DNA of 54,347 bases from Planctomycetota bacterium (GTDB lineage: Bacteria > Planctomycetota > Uabimicrobiia > Uabimicrobiales > JABWCH01), in the NCBI GenBank assembly GCA_020057085.1, contig JAGVGO010000194.1, positions 1 through 54,347 of the forward strand, written 5' to 3'. The notes under the pieces were generated by a model that saw only the letters and a program-made list of their open reading frames with translations, searched no databases and had not been told where the DNA came from. A program made the position numbers and the translations under genes. Positions 26,069-34,947 of the stretch are shown here, piece after piece. Each line of letters opens with the position of its first letter. Position 1 is the first letter of the stretch.

Positions 26069-26507
26069 GTTGAATCTCCGTTCGCACGAACTGTTGCAGG
26101 CTGGCTTCCGTTGCCAGCTCTTCTTCCTTGTGCATTACCTCCGCCATCGCCTCCCGGCAATATTTTTGTCGTAGATTGTCGAGCAGGATACGTTTTTCTG
26201 CGACCGCCCGCAGTTGTTCGCGTAGCTGGTTTTCCTGTTTGCGCATCTGCGCAAGCCGTGTCTCACACCAGGAGACGCGCACCTGCAAGTTGCGGCAGAA
26301 CGATAGCAGTTGCGCCAGCAAATGTGGCACAGTGGCGGCCTTGGTGAATTGACATACCTCTTTTTCTGCTTGTGCCAGATCGCGTTGCAAGACGCAGATT
26401 TCGTTTTCCACCTGGCAGACGGCGCGTGCCGTGTCCGCCATTTGCGCTTTGAGTGCATCTTCCTGATGCTTATGCACGCGAATCAAAGTGTCGGCCCACG
26501 TCTTCAT
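26058..26507 (-). CDS. fliJ: Flagellar export protein FliJ
   Basis: A 149-aa, almost wholly helical protein with an antiparallel coiled-coil pattern and no membrane segment. Sequence is poorly conserved in the family; the call rests on size, coiled coil, and place directly after fliI (1-nt gap). FliJ sits in the centre of the FliI hexamer like the gamma subunit of F1-ATPase and links it to the export gate. It overlaps the MotE-like gene by 11 nt. Confidence 0.85.
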   Translation of the reverse strand: MKTWADTLIRVHKHQEDALKAQMADTARAVCQVENEICVLQRDLAQAEKEVCQFTKAATVPHLLAQLLSFCRNLQVRVSWCETRLAQMRKQENQLREQLRAVAEKRILLDNLRQKYCREAMAEVMHKEEELATEASLQQFVRTEIQHEG

Positions 26508-26508
26508 G

Positions 26509-27807
26509 TTACCTCGCCAATTCCGTCAGTTTGGCCACGGTTTCGCTGTAACCGCATTTTTCTGCGGCGTTTTGGCACAAGAACAGGTTGATGCGGACGA
26601 TCTTTTGCAATGCCTCGTCAATGACCGGGTTACTGCCCGCTTTGTAAGCACCGATATTGATCAGTTCTTGTGCATTGTGGTAAGCATGGTATAACTGGCG
26701 GAAATGGTTGGCCAGTTTTTTATGCTCCGGCGTGACCAGCTCGTTCATCAGCCGACTCACGCTTTCCAAGACAGCGACCGGCGGAAAATGGCCTTGTTCT
26801 GCCAGATCACGCCGCAACACGATATGCCCGTCGAGCAGAGAACGCATGGTGTCGGCCACCGGTTCGTTGAAATCTTCTCCTTCCACCAGCACGGTGAGAA
26901 AACTGGTAATGCTGCCTTTGCTGGTGTTGCCGAGCCTCTCCACCATCTTCGACAGAACCGAGTACAGCGACGGCGGATAGCCGCGCAAAGTGGGCGGTTC
27001 GTGCCGGGACAGGCCGATTTCGCGGATGGCCATGGCTGTGCGCGTGATCGAATCGCACATGAACAATACCTTGCATCCCTGGTCACGGAAATATTCGGCG
27101 ATGGTGAGCGCGGTGAGTACTCCTTTCACGCGCTTGAGCGCCGAAGTGTCGGAAGTAGCCACCACCAACACGCTGTTGGCCAGCCCAGTTTTACCGAGGA
27201 TGTCGTCGAGGAAGCTTTTCACCTCGCGGCCGCGTTCGCCGATCAAGGCCAACACTGAAATATCGGCTTCGCTACCGCGCGCCAGCGAGCCGAGCAAGGT
27301 ACTTTTGCCAACGCCACTGCCAGCGAAAATGCCGACGCGCTGTCCTTTGCCGCAAGTAAGTAACCCGTCTATCGCTCTGACACCTGTGGTAAAGATTTCT
27401 TTGATCGCCGGGCGATCCAGGGGGTTGGGGCAAGCGGCGAGGATCGGCACTTCTTCGCCTTCGGGTAGCGGCTCTCCGTTGAGCGGCTTGCCATAACCGT
27501 CGAGCACCATGCCGCGCAGCCAATTTCCTACTTTTACCGTGAGCGGTTTGTCGCAAGGCATTACACGGTCGCCATAACCCACCCCTTCGAGTTGTTCGAG
27601 CGGCATGAGAATGCTCACGCGGTCTTCGATGCCGATCACTTCACACAAAGTGGTCGTGCCGCTTACCTGGGAAATCACGCTGCACAGATCGCCAAGCCTG
27701 GGTGCAATGCCGGTGCATTCGAGCGTCAGGCCAGCCACTTTGCACACGTAACCTTCCCATCGAGTCCAGCGTATCTGGTTGAGCCGCGACAGATATTTCG
27801 TCAACAT
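26509..27807 (-). CDS. fliI: Flagellar export ATPase FliI
   Basis: A 432-aa ATPase of the F1-beta/type III export family. Walker A is GSGVGKST (163-170); GERGREV (catalytic Glu region) and CDSITRTAMAIREIGL follow. FliI energises unfolding and delivery of flagellar subunits to the export gate. It overlaps fliH by 7 nt and precedes fliJ by 1 nt. Confidence 0.97.
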   Translation of the reverse strand: MLTKYLSRLNQIRWTRWEGYVCKVAGLTLECTGIAPRLGDLCSVISQVSGTTTLCEVIGIEDRVSILMPLEQLEGVGYGDRVMPCDKPLTVKVGNWLRGMVLDGYGKPLNGEPLPEGEEVPILAACPNPLDRPAIKEIFTTGVRAIDGLLTCGKGQRVGIFAGSGVGKSTLLGSLARGSEADISVLALIGERGREVKSFLDDILGKTGLANSVLVVATSDTSALKRVKGVLTALTIAEYFRDQGCKVLFMCDSITRTAMAIREIGLSRHEPPTLRGYPPSLYSVLSKMVERLGNTSKGSITSFLTVLVEGEDFNEPVADTMRSLLDGHIVLRRDLAEQGHFPPVAVLESVSRLMNELVTPEHKKLANHFRQLYHAYHNAQELINIGAYKAGSNPVIDEALQKIVRINLFLCQNAAEKCGYSETVAKLTELAR

Positions 27808-28391
27808 ACCGATGCCTCGCGAAATAAAGTTTCTATTTGCCGCAACCGGTCGTGCAGGGTCACCACTACCTGACCGAGATTGGTCTTCACCAGACAGTCA
27901 CCACGGCCAACGCGGGTATTGGCGATGAAGTGGATTTCACCGTATCTCCCTGCCTGTTTGGTAATAACGGCAATGTCGTCAGGATGGCAGTGGAGTTCCA
28001 GAACATTGAGTGCGGGAATCATCCGTAGTTCGGCAAACACCTTGTCGCAGATGCGGACGATGTCGTACCGCCCAGCCTCTATTTCGCGTAGCAAAAGGTG
28101 TTCCAAAATTTTTAGCGAAAGCTCCAACAGTTGCGGCTCCAGGGTTGCGAGAAATTCTTGCCATTGTTTTTCAACGCCTGCTCCTTGGACGACCAGCGAC
28201 TGGCATAATTTGTCCAATTCTTGGTGCGCCGCCATGCCTTCTTGGTAGCCGCGCGCATATGCCTGTTGCAATTGTTCTTCACTGGCGGAAGCAGCGGGCA
28301 CGGCCATGGCCGTGCATGGTTCCGGTCCGTTGTCGGTGCTGATGTGTATGGTCTTGATCGGTGAGTCCAGGTGCAAAGTGACTTTTTTCAT
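27801..28391 (-). CDS. fliH: Flagellar assembly protein FliH
   Basis: A 196-aa protein with the FliH plan: a variable N-terminus, an AYARGYQEGMAAH helix (GxxxG-type repeats), and a C-terminal domain like the F-type ATPase delta subunit. FliH holds FliI at the C-ring through FliN. The ATG at 28391 starts 1 nt after the fliG stop. A longer frame upstream would overlap fliG and is rejected. Confidence 0.9.
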   Translation of the reverse strand: MKKVTLHLDSPIKTIHISTDNGPEPCTAMAVPAASASEEQLQQAYARGYQEGMAAHQELDKLCQSLVVQGAGVEKQWQEFLATLEPQLLELSLKILEHLLLREIEAGRYDIVRICDKVFAELRMIPALNVLELHCHPDDIAVITKQAGRYGEIHFIANTRVGRGDCLVKTNLGQVVVTLHDRLRQIETLFREASVC

Positions 28392-28392
28392 G

Positions 28393-29418
28393 CTATTCCA
28401 CCATTTGCGCTTCGGCACCCTTGGTTTTGCGGATGTGTATCTTGCCCGCTTCATTCAAAGTGCGTGCCGCCTTGACCACTTCCCGCTGGGCATCCTGTAC
28501 TTCGCCTATCGGCACCATGCCGAGCATCGCTTTCTCATCCATAACGACGTCTCGTACACGTTTCGACATTGCATTGAGGATGTAGTCGCGCAGCTCGTCG
28601 GGGATACCTTTGAGCGCATAGGCGATGGTCTTGGTGTTGACCTGCGACATGACAAACTGCATGTCGCGCGGTGACACAAAACGCAGGTCGCTGAATACGA
28701 ACATGTGGTCTTGCACCTGCTCGGCGATTTCCGGCGACATCTCGTACAATTTTTTCAGCACGACCTTTTCACCGAAATCGCCCAGATAATTGAGGATGTC
28801 GGCGATATTCTTGATGCGCTCACCCAGCTCGCGCTTGATGGTAGAGCGGTCCTGTGCCCAGATCGAAGCCTTGGCCGAGATCGTATCGTTGATCTGTTGG
28901 ATGATCTCTAGAGGAGCCTCTTCCAGGGTGAGCAGTCGCTCGATGATGTCGAGGCGTTTGTCTTCGGGAAAGTTTTGTAGAATCTGTGAAGTGCGCTCGG
29001 TATCGAGGTGGGAGAGTACCAGCGAAATGGTTTGCGGATGTTCGCCGTGGAGGATACCGCTCAACGTGTCGCTGTCCATTTGTTTTAGATTCTCGAATGG
29101 ACGCACTTTGACTTTCTCACTTTTCAGTTGCTCCATAATTTCAGTGGCCTGCGCTTCGCCGAGAGCATCCTTGAGCAGGAAGAATAGCTGTTGCGTGGTT
29201 TCCTGTGGCAAACCGCCGTCCCTGGACTGGCTGAGGCATTCTTTGAGTACTTTTTCTACGGCGTTGCGGTCAAAACACAGCTTCTCCATCTGCGCCATAG
29301 TCAGACCGAGCTCGAGTATCTCTTCCTGGGTGAATGTCTTGACGATCTCGACCGCCGACACTTTATCGAGATTGAGAAGTACCATAGCGACTTTCTGTTT
29401 GCCAGAAGAAAGGCTCAT
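28393..29418 (-). CDS. fliG: Flagellar motor switch protein FliG
   Basis: A 341-aa switch protein. The N-terminal domain (1-~105) binds FliF. The middle domain has the EHPQ motif (HGEHPQTISLVLSHL, ~128-142). The C-terminal torque domain has the charged helix IPDELRDYILNAMSKRVRD. All parts needed to rotate against MotA are present. It overlaps fliF by 4 nt (ATGA). Confidence 0.97.
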   Translation of the reverse strand: MSLSSGKQKVAMVLLNLDKVSAVEIVKTFTQEEILELGLTMAQMEKLCFDRNAVEKVLKECLSQSRDGGLPQETTQQLFFLLKDALGEAQATEIMEQLKSEKVKVRPFENLKQMDSDTLSGILHGEHPQTISLVLSHLDTERTSQILQNFPEDKRLDIIERLLTLEEAPLEIIQQINDTISAKASIWAQDRSTIKRELGERIKNIADILNYLGDFGEKVVLKKLYEMSPEIAEQVQDHMFVFSDLRFVSPRDMQFVMSQVNTKTIAYALKGIPDELRDYILNAMSKRVRDVVMDEKAMLGMVPIGEVQDAQREVVKAARTLNEAGKIHIRKTKGAEAQMVE

Positions 29419-30947
29419 GTGGTTGGCCCTTTCGTTTCTTCATTGAACCATCTATGCAACAATGTAGCCATTTCCTGCGGATTTTCCTTGGCAACCTGAC
29501 GTACCTGACGGACTGTCGCCGGCAGCGTGTCGCTGGCTGGCAATTTTTCGATTGCTTCCTGCGTCAGATTGCTCGCCAGTGCAATTGCCGCTGGCGCAGT
29601 GTTGGTTTTCTTGAGCAGGCGCATCAGCAAAAAACCAAGCAACAACAAGACAATACTCGGAGTGACGAATTTGATGGCCAACACGACAAACGGGTAATAG
29701 GGCTGCCACCATATCACCGGCTCAGGTGCCGGTTTTTCTTCTTTCTGGAACGGGACGGTGATGAACTGGTAGGTATCGCCGCGTTTTTTATCAATGCCGA
29801 CCGCTTCCTGCACCAGCTTGCCGATAGCTTCGCTCTGGCTGGCAAGCGACTGGTCTAACACGAGAGCCAGCGCTATCCGCTTGACACCGCCGTTTTTGTT
29901 CTCGATTTCTTTAACCGTCTTGTCGAGCGCGTAGCGCACATCGCGGGTTTCTTCCTGTTCGTCTTTTTGTTTATCATGGCCGGAGGTTGCCGGTTTTTTT
30001 ACTTTGGCCGTGCTGCTGGTCGCATTTTCCGGCAGATTTTCGCGCGATTTATGCGTACGCACCGTCTCCGACATGATGGTCTGGTTTTCCGGGTTGTAGG
30101 TCTCGTGTACCTCTTTGCTCATTTGCATATCCATCTCGGCATTGATACGCACGAGCGCGCGTTCTTTGCCCAACACCTGATCGAGCATGGTTTGCGCCTT
30201 GTGTCGCAGATACTCTTCTATGTTTTTCTGCAGCTCGAGAGCCGAGTGAATGGCAGGGGTGTCACCACTGCCTTGTCTCTGCCATAACAACTGGCCGTGC
30301 TGATCAATGATGGTGATATCTTCGGTGTTGAGACCTTCCACTGCACTCGCCACCAGATAGGTGATGCCATAAATCTGCTGTTGACTGAATGAGTGGCCAC
30401 GTCGCACGTGCAACACTACCGAAGCGGTGGTAGCCTGGCTCTTGTGCTGGAACAGCGATGGCTTGGGCCGGGCAATATGCACAGTGGCTTTTTCTACGCC
30501 TTCGAGGTGGCCGATGGTGCGGCTCAACTCGCCTTGCAAAGCACGCGTGTAGTTGAGTTGCTGCACAAACTCGGTGGCACCGAAATGGTTCTGATCGAAC
30601 AACTCGAAACCGACGACCTTGTTCTTGGGCAACCCTTTGCCTGCCAGTTGCAGGCGAATCTCGTGCAAACGGTCGCCAGGAACGAGAATGGTGCGGCCTT
30701 CGCTTTGCAGCCGGTAGGCGATCTTCTCTTGCCGCAGCCATTCCACGACCTGGCTGGCGTCTTCCGTCTCCATGTCGCGAAACAGCAGGCGGTAGTCGCC
30801 GTCGAGGCTGTAGCAGATAGTGAAAATCAAAGTCGCCAGAAACAGACAGGCCACTACGGCAATGAAAATTTTCTGCCGCAACGGCATTCTTTTCCACCAA
30901 CCGGCTGCTTTGGGTGCCATTTCTTTTTTTGGGGTTACATCTGCCAC
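29415..30947 (-). CDS. fliF: Flagellar MS-ring protein FliF
   Basis: A 510-aa membrane protein. TM1 is near residues 28-48, TM2 near 425-448. Between them are the ring-building motifs, including GDRLHEIRLQLAGKGLP, FVQQLNYTRALQGELSRTI, VEKATVHIARP, and the linker with TVRTHKSRE. The C-terminal tail (LLHRWFNEE) is the FliG-binding region. FliF forms the MS ring in the inner membrane. Confidence 0.96.
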   Translation of the reverse strand: MADVTPKKEMAPKAAGWWKRMPLRQKIFIAVVACLFLATLIFTICYSLDGDYRLLFRDMETEDASQVVEWLRQEKIAYRLQSEGRTILVPGDRLHEIRLQLAGKGLPKNKVVGFELFDQNHFGATEFVQQLNYTRALQGELSRTIGHLEGVEKATVHIARPKPSLFQHKSQATTASVVLHVRRGHSFSQQQIYGITYLVASAVEGLNTEDITIIDQHGQLLWQRQGSGDTPAIHSALELQKNIEEYLRHKAQTMLDQVLGKERALVRINAEMDMQMSKEVHETYNPENQTIMSETVRTHKSRENLPENATSSTAKVKKPATSGHDKQKDEQEETRDVRYALDKTVKEIENKNGGVKRIALALVLDQSLASQSEAIGKLVQEAVGIDKKRGDTYQFITVPFQKEEKPAPEPVIWWQPYYPFVVLAIKFVTPSIVLLLLGFLLMRLLKKTNTAPAAIALASNLTQEAIEKLPASDTLPATVRQVRQVAKENPQEMATLLHRWFNEETKGPTT

Positions 30948-30955
30948 AGCATCAC

Positions 30956-31288
30956 CTATACATTCATGCGCATCACTTCCTGATACGCTTCTATCGCTTT
31001 GTTGCGCACTTCGGTCGCCAGTTTGAGCCCCAGATCGGCCTTATTGATAGCCATGCTCACGGCCAGGATGTCTTTCTTGCCCAGGGCGAATTCCTGCACG
31101 GTCTGATCTGCCTGTTGCTGCAGACCGTTTACCTGCTCTACCATCTTGCCTACTACCTGGCCGAAATTGGGGGCTTGCGCTCTCTCCTGTTGAGAAACAC
31201 CTTGCCCTGAAGTCGGCGTAGCTGGTTGAGTCGGCTTCAAGTATAGCGAGGCGTTGTAGATGGCATTGGTATAAATGGGCGAGATCAT
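30956..31288 (-). CDS. fliE: Flagellar hook-basal body protein FliE
   Basis: A 110-aa protein that joins the MS ring to the rod. The C-terminal half has the family pattern: FGQVVGKMVEQVN, then QEFALGKKDILAVSMAINKADLGLKLATEVRNKAIEAYQEVMRM (seen in pieces). It sits between flgC (3 nt) and fliF (8 nt), the normal order flgB-flgC-fliE-fliF. Confidence 0.95.
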   Translation of the reverse strand: MISPIYTNAIYNASLYLKPTQPATPTSGQGVSQQERAQAPNFGQVVGKMVEQVNGLQQQADQTVQEFALGKKDILAVSMAINKADLGLKLATEVRNKAIEAYQEVMRMNV

Positions 31289-31291
31289 AGC

Positions 31292-31702
31292 TTATTGTCC
31301 CATGGTAAGCGTGCGCTGCGCTATCTCTTTGCTCACTTTCATCGCCACCAGATTGGCCTGGTAAGCGCGGGCTGCAGAGAGCAAGTCAACCATTTCAAAG
31401 TGCAGCTCGACGTTGGGCATGCGCACATAACCTTTGTCGTCGGCATCCGGGTGTCCCGGTCGGTATACCATTTGTGGCGGCGTCGTATCCGGTTCGATGC
31501 CTGCCACTGCAACACCTTGCATGGCCTTGTCCACAACTTCGGAGAACAACACTTCCTTGCGCTGATAGGGCTTGGCTATGCCGTTCTGCCGTGTAGTATG
31601 GATGTTGGCGATATTTTCGGCGATCGCCTGCATACGCACCCGTTCGGCCAACAAACCGGATGCGTTGACGGAAAATTGACTAAATAGCGCATCGCTTTTC
31701 AT
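31292..31702 (-). CDS. flgC: Flagellar proximal rod protein FlgC
   Basis: A 136-aa rod protein. The N-terminal rod motif (SGLLAERVRMQAIAENIANIHTT) and the C-terminal coiled helix (VDLLSAARAYQANLVAMKVSK) are both clear. AGGAGG lies 7 nt before the ATG. A 57-nt gap with a small hairpin separates it from flgB. Confidence 0.95.
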   Translation of the reverse strand: MKSDALFSQFSVNASGLLAERVRMQAIAENIANIHTTRQNGIAKPYQRKEVLFSEVVDKAMQGVAVAGIEPDTTPPQMVYRPGHPDADDKGYVRMPNVELHFEMVDLLSAARAYQANLVAMKVSKEIAQRTLTMGQ

Positions 31703-31719
31703 ATATACCTCCTGAGATT

Positions 31720-31735
31720 ACCGTAAAAGTACGGT
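31720..31735. other. Short perfect hairpin between flgB and flgC
   Basis: ACCGTA and TACGGT pair as a perfect 6-bp stem with an AAAG loop in the gap between flgB and flgC, just upstream of the flgC ribosome site. No T-run follows in either direction, so it is not an intrinsic terminator. It could mark an RNA-processing site or be chance. Confidence 0.4.
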
Positions 31736-31759
31736 CACGCTGATAGTAGCCTTAAACAC

Positions 31760-32107
31760 TTACTGACTCCGCCCGGTAATAGCTCCTTCCAACGATTTGA
31801 TCTTGTAACTGATAGCCTGCAAATATGCCTCGTATCTGAGGCTATTTGCAGTCAGATATTGCATCTCCCGTTCGAGAGAAGATGAATTGCCGTCCAACCG
31901 GTTTTGCTCCTTGCTTTCCACGACTTTTGCCTGGGTATTGTTTATTGTCTGTTGCATTTGCGCCTGGTCGAGCAATTCCTCGAAAGCGACGGTTTTGCGT
32001 GCAAAACCAGGGGTGTTGAGATTGGCAATGTTGTGCGAGATTACCTGATGGCGCAGCGAAGAGACGGTAAGCAGTTTGCCGAGCATGGACAGTTCTTCAG
32101 CGATCAT
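31760..32107 (-). CDS. flgB: Flagellar proximal rod protein FlgB
   Basis: A 115-aa rod protein. The N-terminal rod motif is LRHQVISHNIANLNTPGFA, and the C-terminal helix (LTANSLRYEAYLQAISYKI) matches FlgB. It starts 15 nt after the first periplasmic TPR gene and opens the flgB-flgC-fliE-fliF block. Confidence 0.94.
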   Translation of the reverse strand: MIAEELSMLGKLLTVSSLRHQVISHNIANLNTPGFARKTVAFEELLDQAQMQQTINNTQAKVVESKEQNRLDGNSSSLEREMQYLTANSLRYEAYLQAISYKIKSLEGAITGRSQ

Positions 32108-32122
32108 GGCAGTTCTCCTTTT

Positions 32123-33391
32123 TTATTCCGCAACCTGGAAGTTCGTTACGCCGCTTGTCAGGGTCTGGCTCAGTTTTTCGTATTGTTCATGGATTTTTTC
32201 GAGCAACCGGCACACCGGCGCAAAAATATCTCCCTGACTTACAGTCTGTCGCCGGTCTACGGCGGCAAGGCTGCCGATTTCTTTGGCCAGGGCGGCGATA
32301 TCCGCTTCCGTTTCAAGCGGCATCTCGCCGGTTTGCCAGAATGTTTGCAATATTTTCAGTTGTTCGAGTTTGCTTTGAGTGGCGGCATTGGGCGTCTGGA
32401 GTTTAATCCAGGTCGCCACATCTTTACCACTGTTTACGCATTGCTGCAACTCGCTTGCCAATTTTTGAATTTCTTTTGGATAATGTCCCATTGTCACCAC
32501 ATAACCATTGATTTTGTTCGCCTCTATCGAAGACTTGGTTTCTGCCACCTGCCACTGTGTGAGGTCCAGCGCACGCAGTCGCTTCAGTTGCCTGGCAAGT
32601 TGTGTATACCATTTGCCGGGATATTGGGCTATCGTTTGTATTTTGGCCGCAGGTACGGACTCAGTATTGGCTGGCGCGGTCGGTATTTTGGCCGCAGGCA
32701 CAGGCTCAGTATTGGTTGGCGGTGCAGGATGGCTTGTCAACGCCTGTGGCGCATAGCGTGCCAGTTGTTCTACCGTCTCCCTTTTCCATCGCAGATATTG
32801 TAGACACCAGCCCCCTTCTTTGCCCAGATATGTATCGCTATATTCGGTAGACAGTCGCTGGTAATACTCTTCGGCTTTAGGCCATTCGCCGTTTTTTTCG
32901 TGTGCATAGGCTATGCGATAAAACACCATGGCCGGTAGTTTAGTCTGTTTTTTCTGGTATTGCAGATAGGCGTCGAGAGCTTCGCTGTACCGTTTCTGTT
33001 GCCAATACAAATCGGCGAGCGCCAGCCATGTTCCAGGCGAATCGGCAACTTTTGCCGGTGTTATGACCTGAAGTTTGGCACTGCGTTCCCAGGCTTTTGC
33101 TATTTCCGGTGACAACGGCACGGGTTGTGCGAACGCTGTCGGCGGTTTTTGCAAAGATTGGTAAACCTGGCGTAACCTTGTCAACTCGGCCATCTCCTGT
33201 TCCAACTGTTGTCTTGGGTCGTTGCCGACCTGCTCGTGTTGACGACGCAGCTCCTCCAGTTGCCTGCCCAGTTCCTGTAGCTTTTGCTGATACTCCGGCT
33301 GCGGGGTAACTTGTGGGAGAATCCGGTTGTCCTGCGCCGACAAGTAGAAGCCGAAGAGTACCCATAAAATGAATCCAATGCCGCGTTTCAT
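32123..33391 (-). CDS. Secreted coiled-coil/TPR protein in the flagellar operon
   Basis: A 422-aa protein with a signal peptide (residues 1-19, cut near SAQ/D). A coiled coil spans ~35-75, followed by two or three TPR-like repeats (ALADLYWQQKRYSEALDAY and IAYAHEKNGEWPKAEEYY, ~120-185), a Pro/Ala linker with a 15-residue tandem repeat (~217-246), and a helical C-terminal region. I do not recognise a named family. It lies 3 nt after a second secreted TPR gene and close to motAB, which suggests a periplasmic part of the motor, perhaps a scaffold like PflA/PflB of Campylobacter. That comparison is by layout only, not by sequence. Confidence 0.7.
   Translation of the reverse strand: MKRGIGFILWVLFGFYLSAQDNRILPQVTPQPEYQQKLQELGRQLEELRRQHEQVGNDPRQQLEQEMAELTRLRQVYQSLQKPPTAFAQPVPLSPEIAKAWERSAKLQVITPAKVADSPGTWLALADLYWQQKRYSEALDAYLQYQKKQTKLPAMVFYRIAYAHEKNGEWPKAEEYYQRLSTEYSDTYLGKEGGWCLQYLRWKRETVEQLARYAPQALTSHPAPPTNTEPVPAAKIPTAPANTESVPAAKIQTIAQYPGKWYTQLARQLKRLRALDLTQWQVAETKSSIEANKINGYVVTMGHYPKEIQKLASELQQCVNSGKDVATWIKLQTPNAATQSKLEQLKILQTFWQTGEMPLETEADIAALAKEIGSLAAVDRRQTVSQGDIFAPVCRLLEKIHEQYEKLSQTLTSGVTNFQVAE
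32638..32727. repeat. 45-bp tandem repeat, two units
   Basis: Two adjacent 45-bp units begin at 32638 and 32683, each opening with GTATTTTGGCCGCAGG. They differ at a few positions, so they are not brand new. They code for two 15-residue units (around NTEPVPAAKIPT and NTESVPAAKIQT) in the linker of the secreted TPR protein. The length of a flexible linker is being varied. Confidence 0.85.
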
Positions 33392-33394
33392 GCT

Positions 33395-34924
33395 CTACCT
33401 CTTTCCTTGCCACAGGGCAATGGCCTTGTCCGGCTCGCCTAACGCTCGCCAACACTCGCCTGCCACATAGCTGGCTTCGCCGGCTACGTCCGGTGTCGTC
33501 ATTTTGTCTTGCCAATTTTTGAAATTCTGCAGACACTCCCGATAGTTACCTGCGGCATAGTCGCATTCCAGGAGTCGTAGATAAACTATGTCTCCCAGCC
33601 GGCTTTCCAGATGCCAAAAAGTTTGTCTCGCTTTTTGCCATTGTCGTTCCTGTTGGTAAGCCAGCCCGACTTCATACAGCATGGCCGGTGCCTTGATTTC
33701 CAGTTCGGCGAATACCTCGCTAGCATCGTCCAGTGCCGCATAAGCCAGACCGCCACTGCCTGTTTTCATCATTGCCCGATGCGCCAATAACGCGAATTGA
33801 GTTCGCAGTTGTGCATCGCCGGATTTGCGCATCATCATCGCCACATAGTAGCAGCCCCAGTTGTCTCCTTGCTGCAACAAACTTGTGGCGTGCAGCAACA
33901 ATACTTTGGCCAGTGACGAATGTTGCGCAAATTCTCGGTAAAACTGGGCAAAAACAGGCCTCGCTTCGTAGTGCCTTGCGAGTGCTATGTTGCAATGCAG
34001 ATAGGCATACATCGCCTCCGCTTTGTCATTGGACTGACTTGGCAGCAGAGAAACCGCCTGCTCCAGCATCGGTAAGGCGTCACGTAGTCGCTCCTGTTGC
34101 AGATACAACTGCCCCAGCTTGCTGGCAGTGTTTGCTTGATAGCGAGAGTCCGGCTTGCGCAGCAGATATTGATAGACCTGCATGGCCTGAATGCGGTTCT
34201 GCTCTTTTTCATAGCAGTCGGCCAGCATGAGAAAAGCGGCATCAACGAACTCGTTTTTCGGAAAACGATTGAAGAACAGGCTCAAGGTGGTACGTGCTCG
34301 TTCGGGCTGGCCGTTCGCTATAAAAGAGCGGGCTAACATGAGCAGCGTATGCGCCAGAAACCCATGCTGCGGAAACTGTTGCAAGATTTGTTGGTATTCC
34401 GCCGCCGCCAGATCATATTTGCCACCAAGATAAAACAGCGTTCCCAGGCTGAAATAGCCGAGCGAAATACGGTCTTCCCAGCTTTTGTTGTCGTTGTCGG
34501 CAGTGCCTGCCACCATGAGTTTTTTGTAACCGCTGATGATTTCCTTGGGCCGCTCGCTCCGCGTCGGTTCGCGGAACAAGATAATTTCTTTGTCGCTCAG
34601 ACGAAACTGGCAGTTGGCGGTACCGGCAAGAAATTCTACTACTTCCGCCACAGGCCGTTTCTTCAACACGACAAACGGCCGCATGTTCTTGAGTTCTTCC
34701 GCCAGCTTGGCCGTTATCACCAGCCTGCACTGGATGCCACCCGCCAGGCGGCTCAACACGGTAGATAATGGCCGGTTGGCGGCGGTGATGGACACCAGCG
34801 ACTGGCCGCCCGTTTTTTCCACCTGAAACAGATCGGGCAATGGTTTGTCGGCCGGCTGCGAGGATTGACCAGGAGCTGGCAAAGCCAGCAGCGAGAGCAA
34901 AATCAGCAAAACTACGATACGCAT
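33395..34924 (-). CDS. Secreted STN-like domain plus TPR protein in the flagellar operon
   Basis: A 509-aa protein with a signal peptide (residues 1-19). Residues ~40-115 resemble the secretin/TonB short N-terminal (STN) fold: NRPLSTVLSRLAGG, then FVVLKKRPVAEVVEFLAGTANC and KEIILF. The rest (~140-505) is TPR repeats, for example YLGGKYDLAAAEYQQILQQF and YLQQERLRDALPMLEQAV. STN domains usually sit in outer-membrane secretin complexes, so this may bridge the outer membrane or P-ring and other periplasmic parts. It lies 23 nt after motB and 3 nt before the other TPR gene. No known flagellar gene family matches. Confidence 0.7.
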   Translation of the reverse strand: MRIVVLLILLSLLALPAPGQSSQPADKPLPDLFQVEKTGGQSLVSITAANRPLSTVLSRLAGGIQCRLVITAKLAEELKNMRPFVVLKKRPVAEVVEFLAGTANCQFRLSDKEIILFREPTRSERPKEIISGYKKLMVAGTADNDNKSWEDRISLGYFSLGTLFYLGGKYDLAAAEYQQILQQFPQHGFLAHTLLMLARSFIANGQPERARTTLSLFFNRFPKNEFVDAAFLMLADCYEKEQNRIQAMQVYQYLLRKPDSRYQANTASKLGQLYLQQERLRDALPMLEQAVSLLPSQSNDKAEAMYAYLHCNIALARHYEARPVFAQFYREFAQHSSLAKVLLLHATSLLQQGDNWGCYYVAMMMRKSGDAQLRTQFALLAHRAMMKTGSGGLAYAALDDASEVFAELEIKAPAMLYEVGLAYQQERQWQKARQTFWHLESRLGDIVYLRLLECDYAAGNYRECLQNFKNWQDKMTTPDVAGEASYVAGECWRALGEPDKAIALWQGKR

Positions 34925-34947
34925 GTTACATCCTTTCCGCTGTGGTG

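Noticed and set aside
31904-32803. 299-codon plus-strand frame across flgB and the secreted TPR gene
   Set aside because: It spans two real minus-strand genes and their gap; its C-terminal repeats are only the antisense of the 45-bp tandem repeat.
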